Notes under the pieces: model-generated
Database searches by the model: none
Told to the model about the DNA's origin: nothing
The model's input: only the letters and a program-made list of their open reading frames with translations
Assembly (NCBI RefSeq): GCF_020881035.1
Contig: NZ_JAJITC010000002.1
Span: 372,001-436,000 of the forward strand
Origin: Paraburkholderia translucens
GTDB taxonomy: Bacteria; Pseudomonadota; Gammaproteobacteria; Burkholderiales; Burkholderiaceae
Direction of reading: 5' to 3'
DNA: 64,000 nt
Shown: positions 38,544 to 47,939 of the stretch, in pieces
How the letters are laid out: the number at the start of each line of letters is the position of its first letter
How positions within the stretch are numbered: the first letter of the stretch is position 1
Position numbers and translations under genes: made by a program

Positions 38544-39947
38544 ATGAAGCCTGATACCGGCCGCACCCGGCCTCCCCGTCTCGTCGCCCGTTTTGTCGCG
38601 ATCTCATGGCGCGATCTGGCGGTCTCGTTCGGCCCGCTCGCGCTGCTCGTGGTCGTCGCGGTCTGGGCCGCCGTGCGGCTGATCCAGCCCGCGCCCCCGA
38701 ATACGCTGACGATCAGCGCCGGCCCCGTCGGCAGCACGTTCTGGAACGCCGCGCAGAAATACAAGGCGATCCTCGCGCGCAACCGCATCACGCTGAACGT
38801 GCTGGCCTCGCAGGGCTCGCAGGAAAATCTGAAGCGCCTGTCGGACCCGAACGCGAAAGTCGACGTCGGCTTCGTGCAGAGCGGCATGCCCCGTGTCACG
38901 ACGGACAAGAGCCCCAACCTGATGTCGCTCGGCAGCGTCGCTTACCTGCCGCTCGCGATCTTCTATCGCGGCGCACCCGTCGACTGGTTGTCCGGATTCA
39001 AGGGCGAGCGCCTTGCAATCGGCCCCGAGGGCAGCGGCACACATGAGCTCGCGCTCGCACTGCTGAAGGCCAACGGCATCGTGCCGGGCGGTCCCACCCA
39101 GCTGCTGCCGCTGACGGGCGACGAGGCCGCCGACGCCCTGATCGACGGCAAGATCGACGCGACCTTCCTGGCCGGCGACTCGGCGCAGCCGGCCGTGATG
39201 AGCAAGCTCTATCGCACGCAGAATGTTCGGTTCTACGATTTCACCCAGGCCGACGCGTACACGCGCCGCTTTCCGTACCTGACACACCTGAAGGTGCCGA
39301 TGGGCGCCTTCGACCTCGGCAAGAACCTGCCGGCGACCTCCATTAGCATCGTCGCCCCGACCGCCGAGCTGGTCGCGCGCGATTCGCTGCATCCGGCGCT
39401 GTCGGATCTGCTGATCGAAGCCGCGCGCGAGGTGCACGGCGGCGCGACGACCATGCAGCGCGCCGGTGAATTTCCCGCGCCGCTCGCGCACGACTTCCCG
39501 CTCTCCGACGACGCCGCGCGCTACTACAAGTCGGGCAAGAGCTTCCTGTACCGGACGCTGCCGTTCTGGATCGCGAGTCTCGCGGACCGCCTGCTGGTCA
39601 TCGTGGTGCCGCTGATCGTGCTGCTCGTGCCGGCGCTGCGCGTCGTGCCCGGGCTGTACGCGTGGCGGGTCAAGTCGCGCATCTATCGCTGGTACGGCTC
39701 GCTGATCGCGATCGAGCGCAGCGCGCTCGGCGAACATTCGGCTGACGAGCGGGCGTCGCTGCTCGACCGGCTCGACAGGATCGAGGAATCGGTCAACGGC
39801 ATGAAGATGCCGCTCGCCTACGCGGACCAGTTCTACGTGCTGCGCGAGCACATCGGCTTCGTGCGGCGGCGGCTGGCGGCAAGCCGCGAGACGCCGCGCG
39901 CCCCGGACGAGGCCGACGAGGAGGCAACCGATAAAGTCAAGGATTGA
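38544..39947 (+). CDS. TAXI-family TRAP-type solute-binding protein with membrane anchors
   Basis: A 467-residue protein. A membrane helix at about residues 26-47 anchors the substrate domain, which begins TLTISAGPVGSTFWNAAQKYKAIL. It contains GSQENLKRLSDPNAKVDVGFVQSG, GPEGSGTHELALALL and the DGKIDATFLAGDSAQ hinge, the standard TAXI pattern for binding small acids. Unlike most family members it has a C-terminal hydrophobic segment near FWIASLADRLLVIVVPLIVLLVPALRVVP and then a cytoplasmic helical tail. No TRAP permease genes are next to it. Anchored TAXI proteins of this kind exist in Burkholderia without known partners. Confidence 0.85.
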   Translation: MKPDTGRTRPPRLVARFVAISWRDLAVSFGPLALLVVVAVWAAVRLIQPAPPNTLTISAGPVGSTFWNAAQKYKAILARNRITLNVLASQGSQENLKRLSDPNAKVDVGFVQSGMPRVTTDKSPNLMSLGSVAYLPLAIFYRGAPVDWLSGFKGERLAIGPEGSGTHELALALLKANGIVPGGPTQLLPLTGDEAADALIDGKIDATFLAGDSAQPAVMSKLYRTQNVRFYDFTQADAYTRRFPYLTHLKVPMGAFDLGKNLPATSISIVAPTAELVARDSLHPALSDLLIEAAREVHGGATTMQRAGEFPAPLAHDFPLSDDAARYYKSGKSFLYRTLPFWIASLADRLLVIVVPLIVLLVPALRVVPGLYAWRVKSRIYRWYGSLIAIERSALGEHSADERASLLDRLDRIEESVNGMKMPLAYADQFYVLREHIGFVRRRLAASRETPRAPDEADEEATDKVKD

Positions 39948-40107
39948 GCGCTCCGACGAATCCGCCGGAATCCGCGCTCGAAGCGCGGCCACCAGGGGAT
40001 ATCGACCGGTGCAAGCCGGGGCCGCACCGCGTAAGATCATGACAATTTTGACGCGCTAACGGACGCGCCCTGCGCGTCGTCCGACACAGGCAATCCGGGA
40101 GACCTTT

Positions 40108-40758
40108 ATGACCGTTGGCATCGACGCCCAACAGCCGCTGTGGTTCTACGATTTCGTCTCGCCGTTCACCTACCTGTTGCTCGAGCAATACGACAAATGG
40201 CCCGGCTTCGACTTCGCGTTCACGCCGGTGGTGCTGAACGACCTCTATCGCCACTGGGGCCAGCGCTCCGCGTACAGCGTGCCCGCCAAGCGCACGTTCA
40301 TGTACCGGCACGCGCTGTTTCGCGCGGAACAATTGGGCATTCCGTACAAAATGCCGCCCGCCCATCCGTTCGATTCGACGAAGCCTCTTCTGCTCGCGAC
40401 CGCCGCGAACGGCGACGTGCAATTCGTACGCGAGATTTTCCGCTTCATCTGGCGCGAGGGGCGCGATCCGTCGAGCGACGAAGCATTCGCCGAGCTGTGC
40501 GAGCGCGTCGGCAAGCCGGACGGCCCCGAGCTGGTCCAGGACGAAGCCGTGAAGGCGCAACTGCAACGCAACACCACCGATGCGATCAAGCTCGGCGTCT
40601 ATGGCGTGCCGACGTTTCGCCTGAACGATCAGCTGTTCTGGGGCGAGGACGCGCTGCCGATGGTGCTGTACTGCGCACGCACGCCGAACTGGCTCGAATC
40701 GCGCGAGGTGAAGCGCATCAGCTCGCTGCCGTGGGGGCTGGCGGACAAGCCGGCATGA
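40108..40758 (+). CDS. DsbA-fold 2-hydroxychromene-2-carboxylate isomerase-like protein
   Basis: A 216-residue kappa-class glutathione transferase/HCCA isomerase relative. The active-site Ser is in FYDFVSPFTYL (S18). HPFDSTKPLLLA, GVYGVPTFRLNDQLFWGEDALPM and the cis-Pro of VPTF follow in family order. In naphthalene degradation this enzyme isomerises hydroxychromene carboxylate with glutathione, but many Burkholderia paralogues have no aromatic-degradation neighbours, as here. The ATG at 40108 has GGGAGA eight bases upstream. Substrate unknown. Confidence 0.88.
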   Translation: MTVGIDAQQPLWFYDFVSPFTYLLLEQYDKWPGFDFAFTPVVLNDLYRHWGQRSAYSVPAKRTFMYRHALFRAEQLGIPYKMPPAHPFDSTKPLLLATAANGDVQFVREIFRFIWREGRDPSSDEAFAELCERVGKPDGPELVQDEAVKAQLQRNTTDAIKLGVYGVPTFRLNDQLFWGEDALPMVLYCARTPNWLESREVKRISSLPWGLADKPA

Positions 40759-40786
40759 CCCGGCTGCGGCAGCGGACCGTGCCTTG

Positions 40787-41791
40787 ATGGCGGCTTCGGC
40801 CCGACAGATCATGGACGACACCGCCGCATCACTCGATATCTGGCTCGTGCGCGTGCTGCGCACGCTGCTGGTCGAGCGCAGCGTCACGCAGACCGCCTTG
40901 CGGCTGAACCAGACCCAGCCCGCGATCAGCACCGCGCTGCGCAAGCTGCGCGAAACGCTCGGCGATCCGATTCTGGTGCGCGGCAAGTCGGGAATGGTGC
41001 CGACCGAATACGGCGAGTCGCTGCTGCCAGCCGCGCAGCGCGTGCTGCGCGATGTCGATTTCGTCGCGACGCCGCACGGCGACTTCGACCCGGGCCGTTC
41101 ACGCCGCACGTTCCGCGTCGCAGCGCCCGACTATCTGAACGACTTCTTCATGCCGACCGTGATCGCGCGCTTTCGTGAAGCGGCGCCACACGCGCGGCTC
41201 GAGGTCGAATCGCTCGGGCCGCTGCTCGATCATTCGGCCGCGCTCGACGCGGGCGAACTCGATCTCGTGATCGGCAACTGGCCCAAGCCCGAACCTCGCT
41301 TCGAGCGCAGCGACCTGTTCGCCGATACCGTCGTGTGCATGATGCGCGCGGACCATCCCCTGACGCGCGAGCCGCTCACGCGCGAAGCGTATCTGGCCGC
41401 GCCGCATCTGGCGCCCACCCCGTACAGCGGCGCGCGCGGCGGCGCCATCGATACGGGCTTCGCGCGCGCCAAGGCGAGCCGGCGCATCGTCGTGACGCTG
41501 CCCTACTTCGGGCTCGTCGCGCAGACGCTTCTGCAATCGGATCTGATCTTCACGACGACGCGCCGTTTTGCCATGCACTACGCGAGCATGTTGCCGCTCG
41601 CGGTCGTCGACGTGCCCATCGCGTTTCCGCGCATCCGGTGCTATCAACTGTGGCATACGCAGCCGGATCGGCCGGGCGACATCGGCTGGCTGAGGACGTT
41701 GATGTCCGAGGTGTCGGATCAACTGGTCGCGCGCAAACCGCCTCGGGCGAAGGGACAACAGCGGCTGCGCACCGGCAGCCGCGCCGTATGA
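40787..41791 (+). CDS. LysR-family transcriptional regulator
   Basis: A 334-residue regulator. The winged HTH is near residues 20-80: VRVLRTLLVERSVTQTALRLNQTQPAISTALRKLRETLGDPILVRG, then LPAAQRVLRDVDF. The periplasmic-binding-like effector domain begins RTFRVAAPDYLNDFFMP. This subgroup resembles regulators of aromatic or amino-acid catabolism. It is 28 bases downstream of the isomerase-like gene on the same strand, so it may be co-transcribed, and is convergent with xdhC (one base between stops). Target genes cannot be read. Confidence 0.92.
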   Translation: MAASARQIMDDTAASLDIWLVRVLRTLLVERSVTQTALRLNQTQPAISTALRKLRETLGDPILVRGKSGMVPTEYGESLLPAAQRVLRDVDFVATPHGDFDPGRSRRTFRVAAPDYLNDFFMPTVIARFREAAPHARLEVESLGPLLDHSAALDAGELDLVIGNWPKPEPRFERSDLFADTVVCMMRADHPLTREPLTREAYLAAPHLAPTPYSGARGGAIDTGFARAKASRRIVVTLPYFGLVAQTLLQSDLIFTTTRRFAMHYASMLPLAVVDVPIAFPRIRCYQLWHTQPDRPGDIGWLRTLMSEVSDQLVARKPPRAKGQQRLRTGSRAV

Positions 41792-41792
41792 C

Positions 41793-42374
41793 CTAAATTG
41801 CGATCTGCTCAGTCTCGCGCGCAAGACATGCCTGCCGTGTCCTCAACCGCAGCAGTTGCGCGCACACCGCGATCGCGATCGCCTGGGGCGACTTGTCCGC
41901 GATCCCCTCGACGCCGATCGGACAGGTCATTTGCGCGAGCCGCTCCAGTTCCACACCGCGCGCGAGCAGACGGCGCTCGAACTTCACGCGCTTCGTCTTC
42001 GAGCCGATCATGCCGAAATAACTGAAATCGCGTCGTCGCATGATGCGCGCGGCGAGGGAAAAATCGAGCGCATGGTTGTGCGTCATCACCAGAAACCACG
42101 CGCCGGCCGGCGCCGTGTCGACGATCGCGTCGGGCGTGTCGGTCGCTTCGACCTGCACGTTGGGCGGCGTTTCATCGGGGAACAGCTCATCGCGTTGGTC
42201 GACCCAGTGGACCACGCACGGCAGGCTGCCGAGCAGACGCACGAGCGCATGGCCGACGTGTCCCGCACCGAACAGCACGATATGCATCGGTGAGCCATCG
42301 TTGATGACGCTCGTTGCGCCCTGAAAATCATTCAGGCGTGCTTCCATATTGCGCTCCCACTCGCTCGCCCCCAT
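41793..42374 (-). CDS. xdhC: XdhC, truncated: C-terminal Rossmann domain only
   Basis: A 193-residue protein with only the second half of XdhC: MHIVLFGAGHVGHALVRLLGSLPCVVHWVDQRDELFPDETPP, then FLVMTHNHALDFSLAARIM and FSYFGMIGSKTKRVKFERRL, ending PIGVEGIADKSPQAIAIAVCAQL. The usual N-terminal XdhC/CoxI domain of about 110-180 residues, which carries the conserved Cys thought to handle molybdenum cofactor, is missing; only about 30 unrelated-looking residues precede it. xdhB ends exactly at this start (TAATG overlap), so no missing part lies upstream in another frame. Molybdenum cofactor insertion into XdhB may depend on another XdhC or CoxI protein. Confidence 0.85.
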   Translation of the reverse strand: MGASEWERNMEARLNDFQGATSVINDGSPMHIVLFGAGHVGHALVRLLGSLPCVVHWVDQRDELFPDETPPNVQVEATDTPDAIVDTAPAGAWFLVMTHNHALDFSLAARIMRRRDFSYFGMIGSKTKRVKFERRLLARGVELERLAQMTCPIGVEGIADKSPQAIAIAVCAQLLRLRTRQACLARETEQIAI

Positions 42375-44743
42375 TACGCCTGCCGCGCGGCCGCGGTCAT
42401 CGAGCGCACCGCGCCGACCGCCTTGAGGATTTCCTCGCTGGTCGCGGGCGCATTGAGCGGCGGGTTGACCTTGTGGCCGCCCACAGCCGACACGGCGTCG
42501 CGCACCGCGAAAAACACCGAGAACGGCAGCAGCAACGGCGGCTCGCCGGTCGCTTTCGAACGATGAATGCTGTCCTCCGCGTTGCGGTTCCTGAACAGGC
42601 TGACGTTGAAAACCGGCGGCACGTCGCCGACGGTCGGGATCTTGTACGTCGACGGCGCGTGCGTCATCAGCTTGCCGCCCGCGTTCCACCATAGCTCCTC
42701 AGTGGTGAGCCAGCCCATGCCCTGAATGAACGCGCCTTCCACCTGGCCGACATCGAGCGCCGGATTCAGCGAGGCGCCGACGTCGTGCAGCGCGTCGGCG
42801 CGCAGCACGCGCATTTCGCCGGTCAGCGTGTCGATCACGACTTCCGACGCCGCCGCGCCATACGAGTAGTAATAGAACGGCCGGCCTTGCAGCTTCGATT
42901 GGTCCCAGTAGAGCTTCGGCGTCGCGTAGAAGCCGTCGGACCATAGCTGGATGCGCGCGAGATAAGCCTTCGCAACCACTTCCTCGAACGGCACGACCGC
43001 CTCGCCGATCACCACGCGCTCGTGTGCGAAGCGCACGTCCCGCGCAGCGACGCTGCCTGCGCCGAAGCGCTCGGCCGCGAACGCAGCGAGCCGCGCGCGC
43101 AGCTGGCGCGCGGCGTCCTGCGCGGCCTTGCCGTTCAGATCGGAGCCGGTCGATGCGGCCGTCGCGGACGTGTTGGCGACTTTGCTGGTATCGGTCGCGC
43201 TCACGCGGATGCGGTTGAAGCCGACGCCGAGTTCATGCGCGACGACCTGCGCGACTTTCGTGTTCAGCCCCTGGCCCATTTCGGTGCCGCCGTGGTTCAC
43301 GAGCACCGAACCATCGGTGTAGATGTGCACCAAGGCGCCGGCCTGGTTGAGGTGCGTCACGTTGAACGCGATGCCGAACTTGACCGGCGTCAGCGCGAGG
43401 CCCTTCTTCAGGATCTCGTTGTTCACGTTGAATTCGTCGATCTGCTGGCGGCGCGCGCGGTAGTCGCTGGTCGCTTCGAGTTCGTCGATCAGCTCGTGAA
43501 TCACGTTGTCTTCGATCACCTGGCCGTACGGCGTCTGGTTGCGCTCGGTCTTGCCGTACAGATTGCGGCGGCGCACGTCGAGCGCATCCATGCCGCACGA
43601 GCGCGCGACGTTGTCGAGAATGTATTCGATCGCGAACGCGCCCTGCGGGCCGCCGAAGCCGCGAAACGCCGTGTTCGACTGCGTGTTGGTTTTGCCGCAG
43701 AAGCCGTCGATCGATACGTCGGAGAGCCAGTACGCGTTGTCGAAGTGGCACAACGCGCGCGTCATCACCGGGCCCGACAGGTCAGCCGAAAAGCCGCAGC
43801 GCGAGGTCATGTCGACCGCGACGCCTTCGATCACGCCCTCGTCGTCGTAACCGACTTCGTACGTGTAGTGGAAATCGTGACGCTTGCCCGTCACCATCAT
43901 GTCGTCGTCGCGATCGGGGCGCAGCTTGACCGGGCGCAGCAGCTTCGATGCGGCAAGCGCCGCGCAGCAGGCGAACAGCGCCGACTGCGATTCCTTGCCG
44001 CCGAAGGCGCCGCCCATGCGCCGGCATTCGATCAGCACGTTGTGCGAAGCGACGCCCAACGTGTGCGCGACGAGGTGCTGCATTTCAGTCGGGTGCTGCG
44101 TCGAGCAGTAGACGTGCATGCCGTCGTCGTCCTTTGGCACCGCGTACGAAATCTGCCCTTCCAGATAGAACTGCTCCTGGCCGCCAAGCAGCATCTCACC
44201 GGCCTCGCGGTGCGCGGCCCGCGCGATCTTCGCGCCGGCATCGCCGCGCGCGAGTTTCATCGGCGGCAGCACGAACTGGTTCGCCGCCCGCGCCTGCTGC
44301 GCCGTGAGCACCGCCGGCAGCTCCTCGTAGACCACGTCGGCGCGCCGCGCGCCGAGACGCGCCGCGTCGCGCGAGGTCGCGACGACGATGAACATGGGCT
44401 GGCCGGCGTATTGCACGACGCCGTCGGCGAGAATCGGATCGTCGCCGTGAATGATCGGGCCGACGTCGTTGACGCCGGGGATATCGTCGGCAGTGAAGAC
44501 CGCCACGACGCCGGGCGTCGCGCGAACCTTGTCGAAGCCGATGGAGACGATCTTCGCGTGCGCCTTCGACGACAACCCGAGCGCCGCGTGCAGCGTGCCG
44601 GCCAGCTCGGGAATGTCGTCGGTGTAGGTCGCGCGGCCGCTCACGTGCAGATGCGCGGACTCGTGCGGACGCGATACGTGGACCTGGGTGAAGTCGTCGA
44701 GATCCTCAACCTCTTTCAGAAACGGTTCCGCTTGCTGGTTCAT
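42374..44743 (-). CDS. xdhB: Xanthine dehydrogenase molybdenum-binding subunit
   Basis: A 789-residue catalytic subunit oxidising hypoxanthine and xanthine to urate. Landmarks in order: SGRATYTDDIPELAGTLHAAL, GGQEQFYLEGQ, RMGGAFGGKESQSAL, AFRGFGGPQGAFAIE with the substrate-binding Arg, HGGTEMGQGLNTKVAQV, VEGAFIQGMGWLTTEELWW and the catalytic Glu of SKATGEPPLLLPFSVFFAV. ATG 44741-44743 gives the standard MNQQAEPFL start. It is 37 bases downstream of xdhA and overlaps xdhC by TAATG. Full length and apparently intact. Confidence 0.96.
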   Translation of the reverse strand: MNQQAEPFLKEVEDLDDFTQVHVSRPHESAHLHVSGRATYTDDIPELAGTLHAALGLSSKAHAKIVSIGFDKVRATPGVVAVFTADDIPGVNDVGPIIHGDDPILADGVVQYAGQPMFIVVATSRDAARLGARRADVVYEELPAVLTAQQARAANQFVLPPMKLARGDAGAKIARAAHREAGEMLLGGQEQFYLEGQISYAVPKDDDGMHVYCSTQHPTEMQHLVAHTLGVASHNVLIECRRMGGAFGGKESQSALFACCAALAASKLLRPVKLRPDRDDDMMVTGKRHDFHYTYEVGYDDEGVIEGVAVDMTSRCGFSADLSGPVMTRALCHFDNAYWLSDVSIDGFCGKTNTQSNTAFRGFGGPQGAFAIEYILDNVARSCGMDALDVRRRNLYGKTERNQTPYGQVIEDNVIHELIDELEATSDYRARRQQIDEFNVNNEILKKGLALTPVKFGIAFNVTHLNQAGALVHIYTDGSVLVNHGGTEMGQGLNTKVAQVVAHELGVGFNRIRVSATDTSKVANTSATAASTGSDLNGKAAQDAARQLRARLAAFAAERFGAGSVAARDVRFAHERVVIGEAVVPFEEVVAKAYLARIQLWSDGFYATPKLYWDQSKLQGRPFYYYSYGAAASEVVIDTLTGEMRVLRADALHDVGASLNPALDVGQVEGAFIQGMGWLTTEELWWNAGGKLMTHAPSTYKIPTVGDVPPVFNVSLFRNRNAEDSIHRSKATGEPPLLLPFSVFFAVRDAVSAVGGHKVNPPLNAPATSEEILKAVGAVRSMTAAARQA

Positions 44744-44780
44744 TGTCGTGCTCTCCGTAAGCGTTCGGAACGCGCGGCGC

Positions 44781-46298
44781 TCAGGCGCTCGCGCCAGCCG
44801 GTGCGACCGCGCGCACGTCGAGCGCGCTCTTCGGCAGCGGCTCGCGCGTGCGCGTTTCAAGCCAGAAGCGGTACAGCGTGTTCTTCGCCGCTTCGAGGCG
44901 GTAGTCGCTGGTCGCGCGCATGTCGGTGAGCGGTGCATAGTCGTTGCCGAGGGCAAGCATCGCGGCCTGCGCGCTCGCCTCATGCCATTCGGCGTCGCGC
45001 AGCACGGCTTCGGCATGGAGCGCGCGCTTCGGCGTCGCGGCCATGCCGCCGAACGCGATACGCGGCTCGCGGATCACCTCGCCGTCGGCGATGAACGAGA
45101 ACGCCGCGCAGACGGCCGAGATATCCGAATCGAAGCGCTTCGCCAGCTTGTAGGTGCGAAAGCGCAGGTTCGCGCGCGCGCCGCCGCGCGCGGGCACCTT
45201 GAGGCCGACCACGAACTCGTGTTCGGCCATGGCCTTCTTCTGATACGCGAGGTACAGGTCTTCGAGCGGCATCTCGCGCTCGATGTCACCGCCGCGCACG
45301 ATCACGCGCGCGCCGAGCGCGATCAGCCCCGGCATCGAATCGCCGATCGGCGAGCCGTTCGCGATGTTGCCGCCGAGCGTGCCGGCGTTGCGGATCGGCA
45401 GCGACGCGAAGCGCTGCCACATTTCGGTCAGCTCCGGATACTGCTTCGCGATCTCGGCATACGCTTTTTCGACGCTGACGCCCGCGCCGATTTCGATCCA
45501 GTCGTCGCTGGTTTCGAGCTTTTGCAGCTCGGCGATCTGCCCGACGTAGACCAGATTGCCGAGCTCGCGCATCTGCTTGGTGACCCACAGGCCGATATCG
45601 GTGCTGCCCGCGAGAATGCGCGCGGCCGGTTGTTCCTCTTTGATCCGCGCGAGCGCCGCGACCGTGCGCGGCGCGGCGAAGCGCTGGCCCGCATGCTCGT
45701 AGTGGAACGTGTCGCCGCGCTCGAGCGTCGCGAGCGTGGCGGCGAGCGCCTTTACGTCGAGCGGCGCTTGCGGCGCGGGCGCGTCGAACATGCGCTCGGC
45801 CGCGTCGACGATCGGCCGGTAGCCGGTGCAGCGGCACAGGTTGCCGGTCAACGCATTGCTGATCGCCTCGCGCGACGGCACCGTGCGGTTCGCGCAGCGA
45901 TGCTCGTGGCCGTGCTTCTCGTAGAGCGCCCACATCGACATGACGAAGCCCGGCGTGCAGAAGCCGCACTGCGAGCCGTGGCAGTCCACCATGGCCTGCT
46001 GCACCGGGTGCAGCGAGCCGTCCGGCTGGCGCAGGTCTTCGACGGTGAAGAGCGCGCGGCCGTCGAGCGTCGGCACGAACTGGATGCAGGCGTTGACCGC
46101 CTTGAAATCGACGCCGCCCGCCGCATTGCGCTCGCCGATCACGACGGTGCAGGCGCCGCAGTCACCCTCGGCGCAGCCTTCCTTGGTGCCGGTGCAATGC
46201 GCGTCCTCGCGCAGATACTGGAGCACCGTGCGCGTGACGGCCGCATCCCGGATTTCGCGGATCGCGTTGCGGTGATAGAAGCGAATCGGCTCGGTCAT
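44781..46298 (-). CDS. xdhA: Xanthine dehydrogenase small subunit (2Fe-2S and FAD)
   Basis: A 505-residue electron-transfer subunit. The first 2Fe-2S cluster uses C42, C47, C50 (GCAEGDCGACTVV) and C71; the second uses C111, C114, C155 and C157 (CGFCTPGFVMS, GNLCRCTGYRP). The FAD domain begins near residue 200, with ARILAGSTDIGLWVTKQ and RNAGTLGGNIANGSPIGDSMP, and a CO-dehydrogenase flavoprotein C-terminal part. Passes electrons to NAD. First gene of the xdhABC operon; divergent from an MFS transporter gene. Complete. Confidence 0.96.
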   Translation of the reverse strand: MTEPIRFYHRNAIREIRDAAVTRTVLQYLREDAHCTGTKEGCAEGDCGACTVVIGERNAAGGVDFKAVNACIQFVPTLDGRALFTVEDLRQPDGSLHPVQQAMVDCHGSQCGFCTPGFVMSMWALYEKHGHEHRCANRTVPSREAISNALTGNLCRCTGYRPIVDAAERMFDAPAPQAPLDVKALAATLATLERGDTFHYEHAGQRFAAPRTVAALARIKEEQPAARILAGSTDIGLWVTKQMRELGNLVYVGQIAELQKLETSDDWIEIGAGVSVEKAYAEIAKQYPELTEMWQRFASLPIRNAGTLGGNIANGSPIGDSMPGLIALGARVIVRGGDIEREMPLEDLYLAYQKKAMAEHEFVVGLKVPARGGARANLRFRTYKLAKRFDSDISAVCAAFSFIADGEVIREPRIAFGGMAATPKRALHAEAVLRDAEWHEASAQAAMLALGNDYAPLTDMRATSDYRLEAAKNTLYRFWLETRTREPLPKSALDVRAVAPAGASA

Positions 46299-46666
46299 GT
46301 CTCGTTGCTCTCGTGTGATCGGTGTTCACGCGGACATGCCGCGTCGATGGTTTGAAAGCTATCACCGTCAATAAACACAACCCATAGCTCCGATCGCATG
46401 GGGGACATATTTCCCGCGCGATGTCGAGACGGATTTGGGTGCGGTGGCGCTTATGTTGATTGAGTATTTTTGCCGCCTTCCAGGGGCTTTTGCAGTTCAA
46501 CCGACATATCCGATAGTGACATGCCACGGCGCCACGCCAATAAATTCGGCGTTGGCGCACGAAATGAAAGGTCTATCGAGGCGCCTTGCCGCCATCATTT
46601 CCAGCAAAGGAATCGGTTCCATGGGAAAATCACGCCTTCCCGCCGATATCAATTGTCGTTTTCCCG
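46299..46666. promoter_or_regulatory. Divergent promoter region between xdhA and the MFS gene
   Basis: About 368 bases, somewhat AT-richer near 46360-46560. It should hold promoters for xdhABC and for the transporter. No coding region or clear operator was recognised. Confidence 0.45.
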
Positions 46667-47878
46667 ATGTCCACCGACTCCGCGTCCGCCCGCAGCGAAT
46701 TTGCGACGACCCTGCAGATCATTCCGGTCGTCTTTTTCACCTTTCTTTGCTACCTGACGATCGGCATTCCGCTCGCGGTGTTGCCCGGCTATGTGCACGC
46801 CGACCTCGGCTACAGCGCGGTGCTGGCCGGCGCGGCGATCAGCGTGCAGTACTTCGCGACGCTCGCATCGCGGCCGCTCGCGGGCCGCTCGGCCGATACG
46901 CTCGGGCCGAAGCGCACGGTGTCGATCGGTCTCATCGGCTGCGGCGCGAGCGGCGCGCTGTTGCTGCTCGCGGCGCTGACCGGTCACTGGCCGGTGCTGA
47001 GCCTCGCTCTGCTCGTGTGCAGCCGCCTCGTGCTCGGCTTCGGCGAAAGTCTGTGCGGCACCGGCGCGATCCTGTGGGGGATCGGCCGGGTCGGCACGTC
47101 CAACAACGCGCGGGTGATTTCGTGGAACGGCATCGCGACCTACGGCGCGCTCGCGATCGGCGCGCCGCTCGGCGTGGCGATCTCGCGCTCGATCGGCTTT
47201 ACCGCGCTCGGCATTCTGGTGATCGCGCTGGCGGCGCTCGGTTACTACCTCGCGCGTCTGATCGCTCCCGTACCGGTCGTGCATGGCGAGCGGATGTCGT
47301 ATCGCAGCGTGTTCACGCGCGTGCTGCCGCACGGCATGGGCCTCGCGCTCGGCTCGGCAGGCTTCGGTTCGATCGCGACTTTCATCACGCTGTTCTACGC
47401 GGCGAAGCACTGGCCGAATGCGGCGCTATCCCTGACGCTGTTCGGCACGCTGTTCATCGGCGCGCGCCTGCTGTTCGCGAACACGATCAAGACCTACGGC
47501 GGCTTTCGTGTCGCGATCGCGTCGTTCTCGTTCGAATGCGCGGGTCTGTTGATGCTGTGGCTCGCGCCCGTGCCGCATATCGCGCTCGCGGGCGCGGCGC
47601 TGACCGGTTTCGGCTTCGCGCTGGTGTTCCCGGCGCTCGGCGTCGAGGCGGTCGGGCTCGTGCCGCCGGCGAGCCGCGGCGCGGCGTTGTCCGCGTACTC
47701 GGTGTTTCTGGATCTGTCGCTCGGCATCACCGGCCCGTTGGCGGGATATATCGCCGGCGAGTTCGGTTATGGCTCGGTGTTTCTGTTTGCCGCGATCGCG
47801 GCAGCCGCCGCGGTCGTGCTGTCGACCGTGCTGTATCTGCGCAACGCGAAGGCAGGCAACCTGTCCGCGGCGCAGTGA
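46667..47878 (+). CDS. Major facilitator superfamily transporter
   Basis: A 403-residue, 12-helix inner-membrane transporter. Motif A-like [17 protein letters not shown] lies between helices two and three; [25 protein letters not shown] and [27 protein letters not shown] mark the two halves. The set resembles the YfcJ/YhhS (UPF0226) branch of MFS. ATG 46667 gives [23 protein letters not shown]; longer frames start in non-coding DNA. Substrate unknown; the divergent position with xdhABC raises a purine or related metabolite as a candidate. Confidence 0.92.
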   Translation: MSTDSASARSEFATTLQIIPVVFFTFLCYLTIGIPLAVLPGYVHADLGYSAVLAGAAISVQYFATLASRPLAGRSADTLGPKRTVSIGLIGCGASGALLLLAALTGHWPVLSLALLVCSRLVLGFGESLCGTGAILWGIGRVGTSNNARVISWNGIATYGALAIGAPLGVAISRSIGFTALGILVIALAALGYYLARLIAPVPVVHGERMSYRSVFTRVLPHGMGLALGSAGFGSIATFITLFYAAKHWPNAALSLTLFGTLFIGARLLFANTIKTYGGFRVAIASFSFECAGLLMLWLAPVPHIALAGAALTGFGFALVFPALGVEAVGLVPPASRGAALSAYSVFLDLSLGITGPLAGYIAGEFGYGSVFLFAAIAAAAAVVLSTVLYLRNAKAGNLSAAQ

Positions 47879-47939
47879 GTTCTCGCTGACCGGCGCGCGT
47901 AGTCGGCAGGCTCCGGCGCGGGGCCTGCTTCGCTGTCCC

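Noticed and set aside
47879..47939. Terminator between the MFS gene and the CelD-like gene
   Set aside because: A GCAGGC/GCCTGC pair with an 11-base loop is present but without a T run on either strand.
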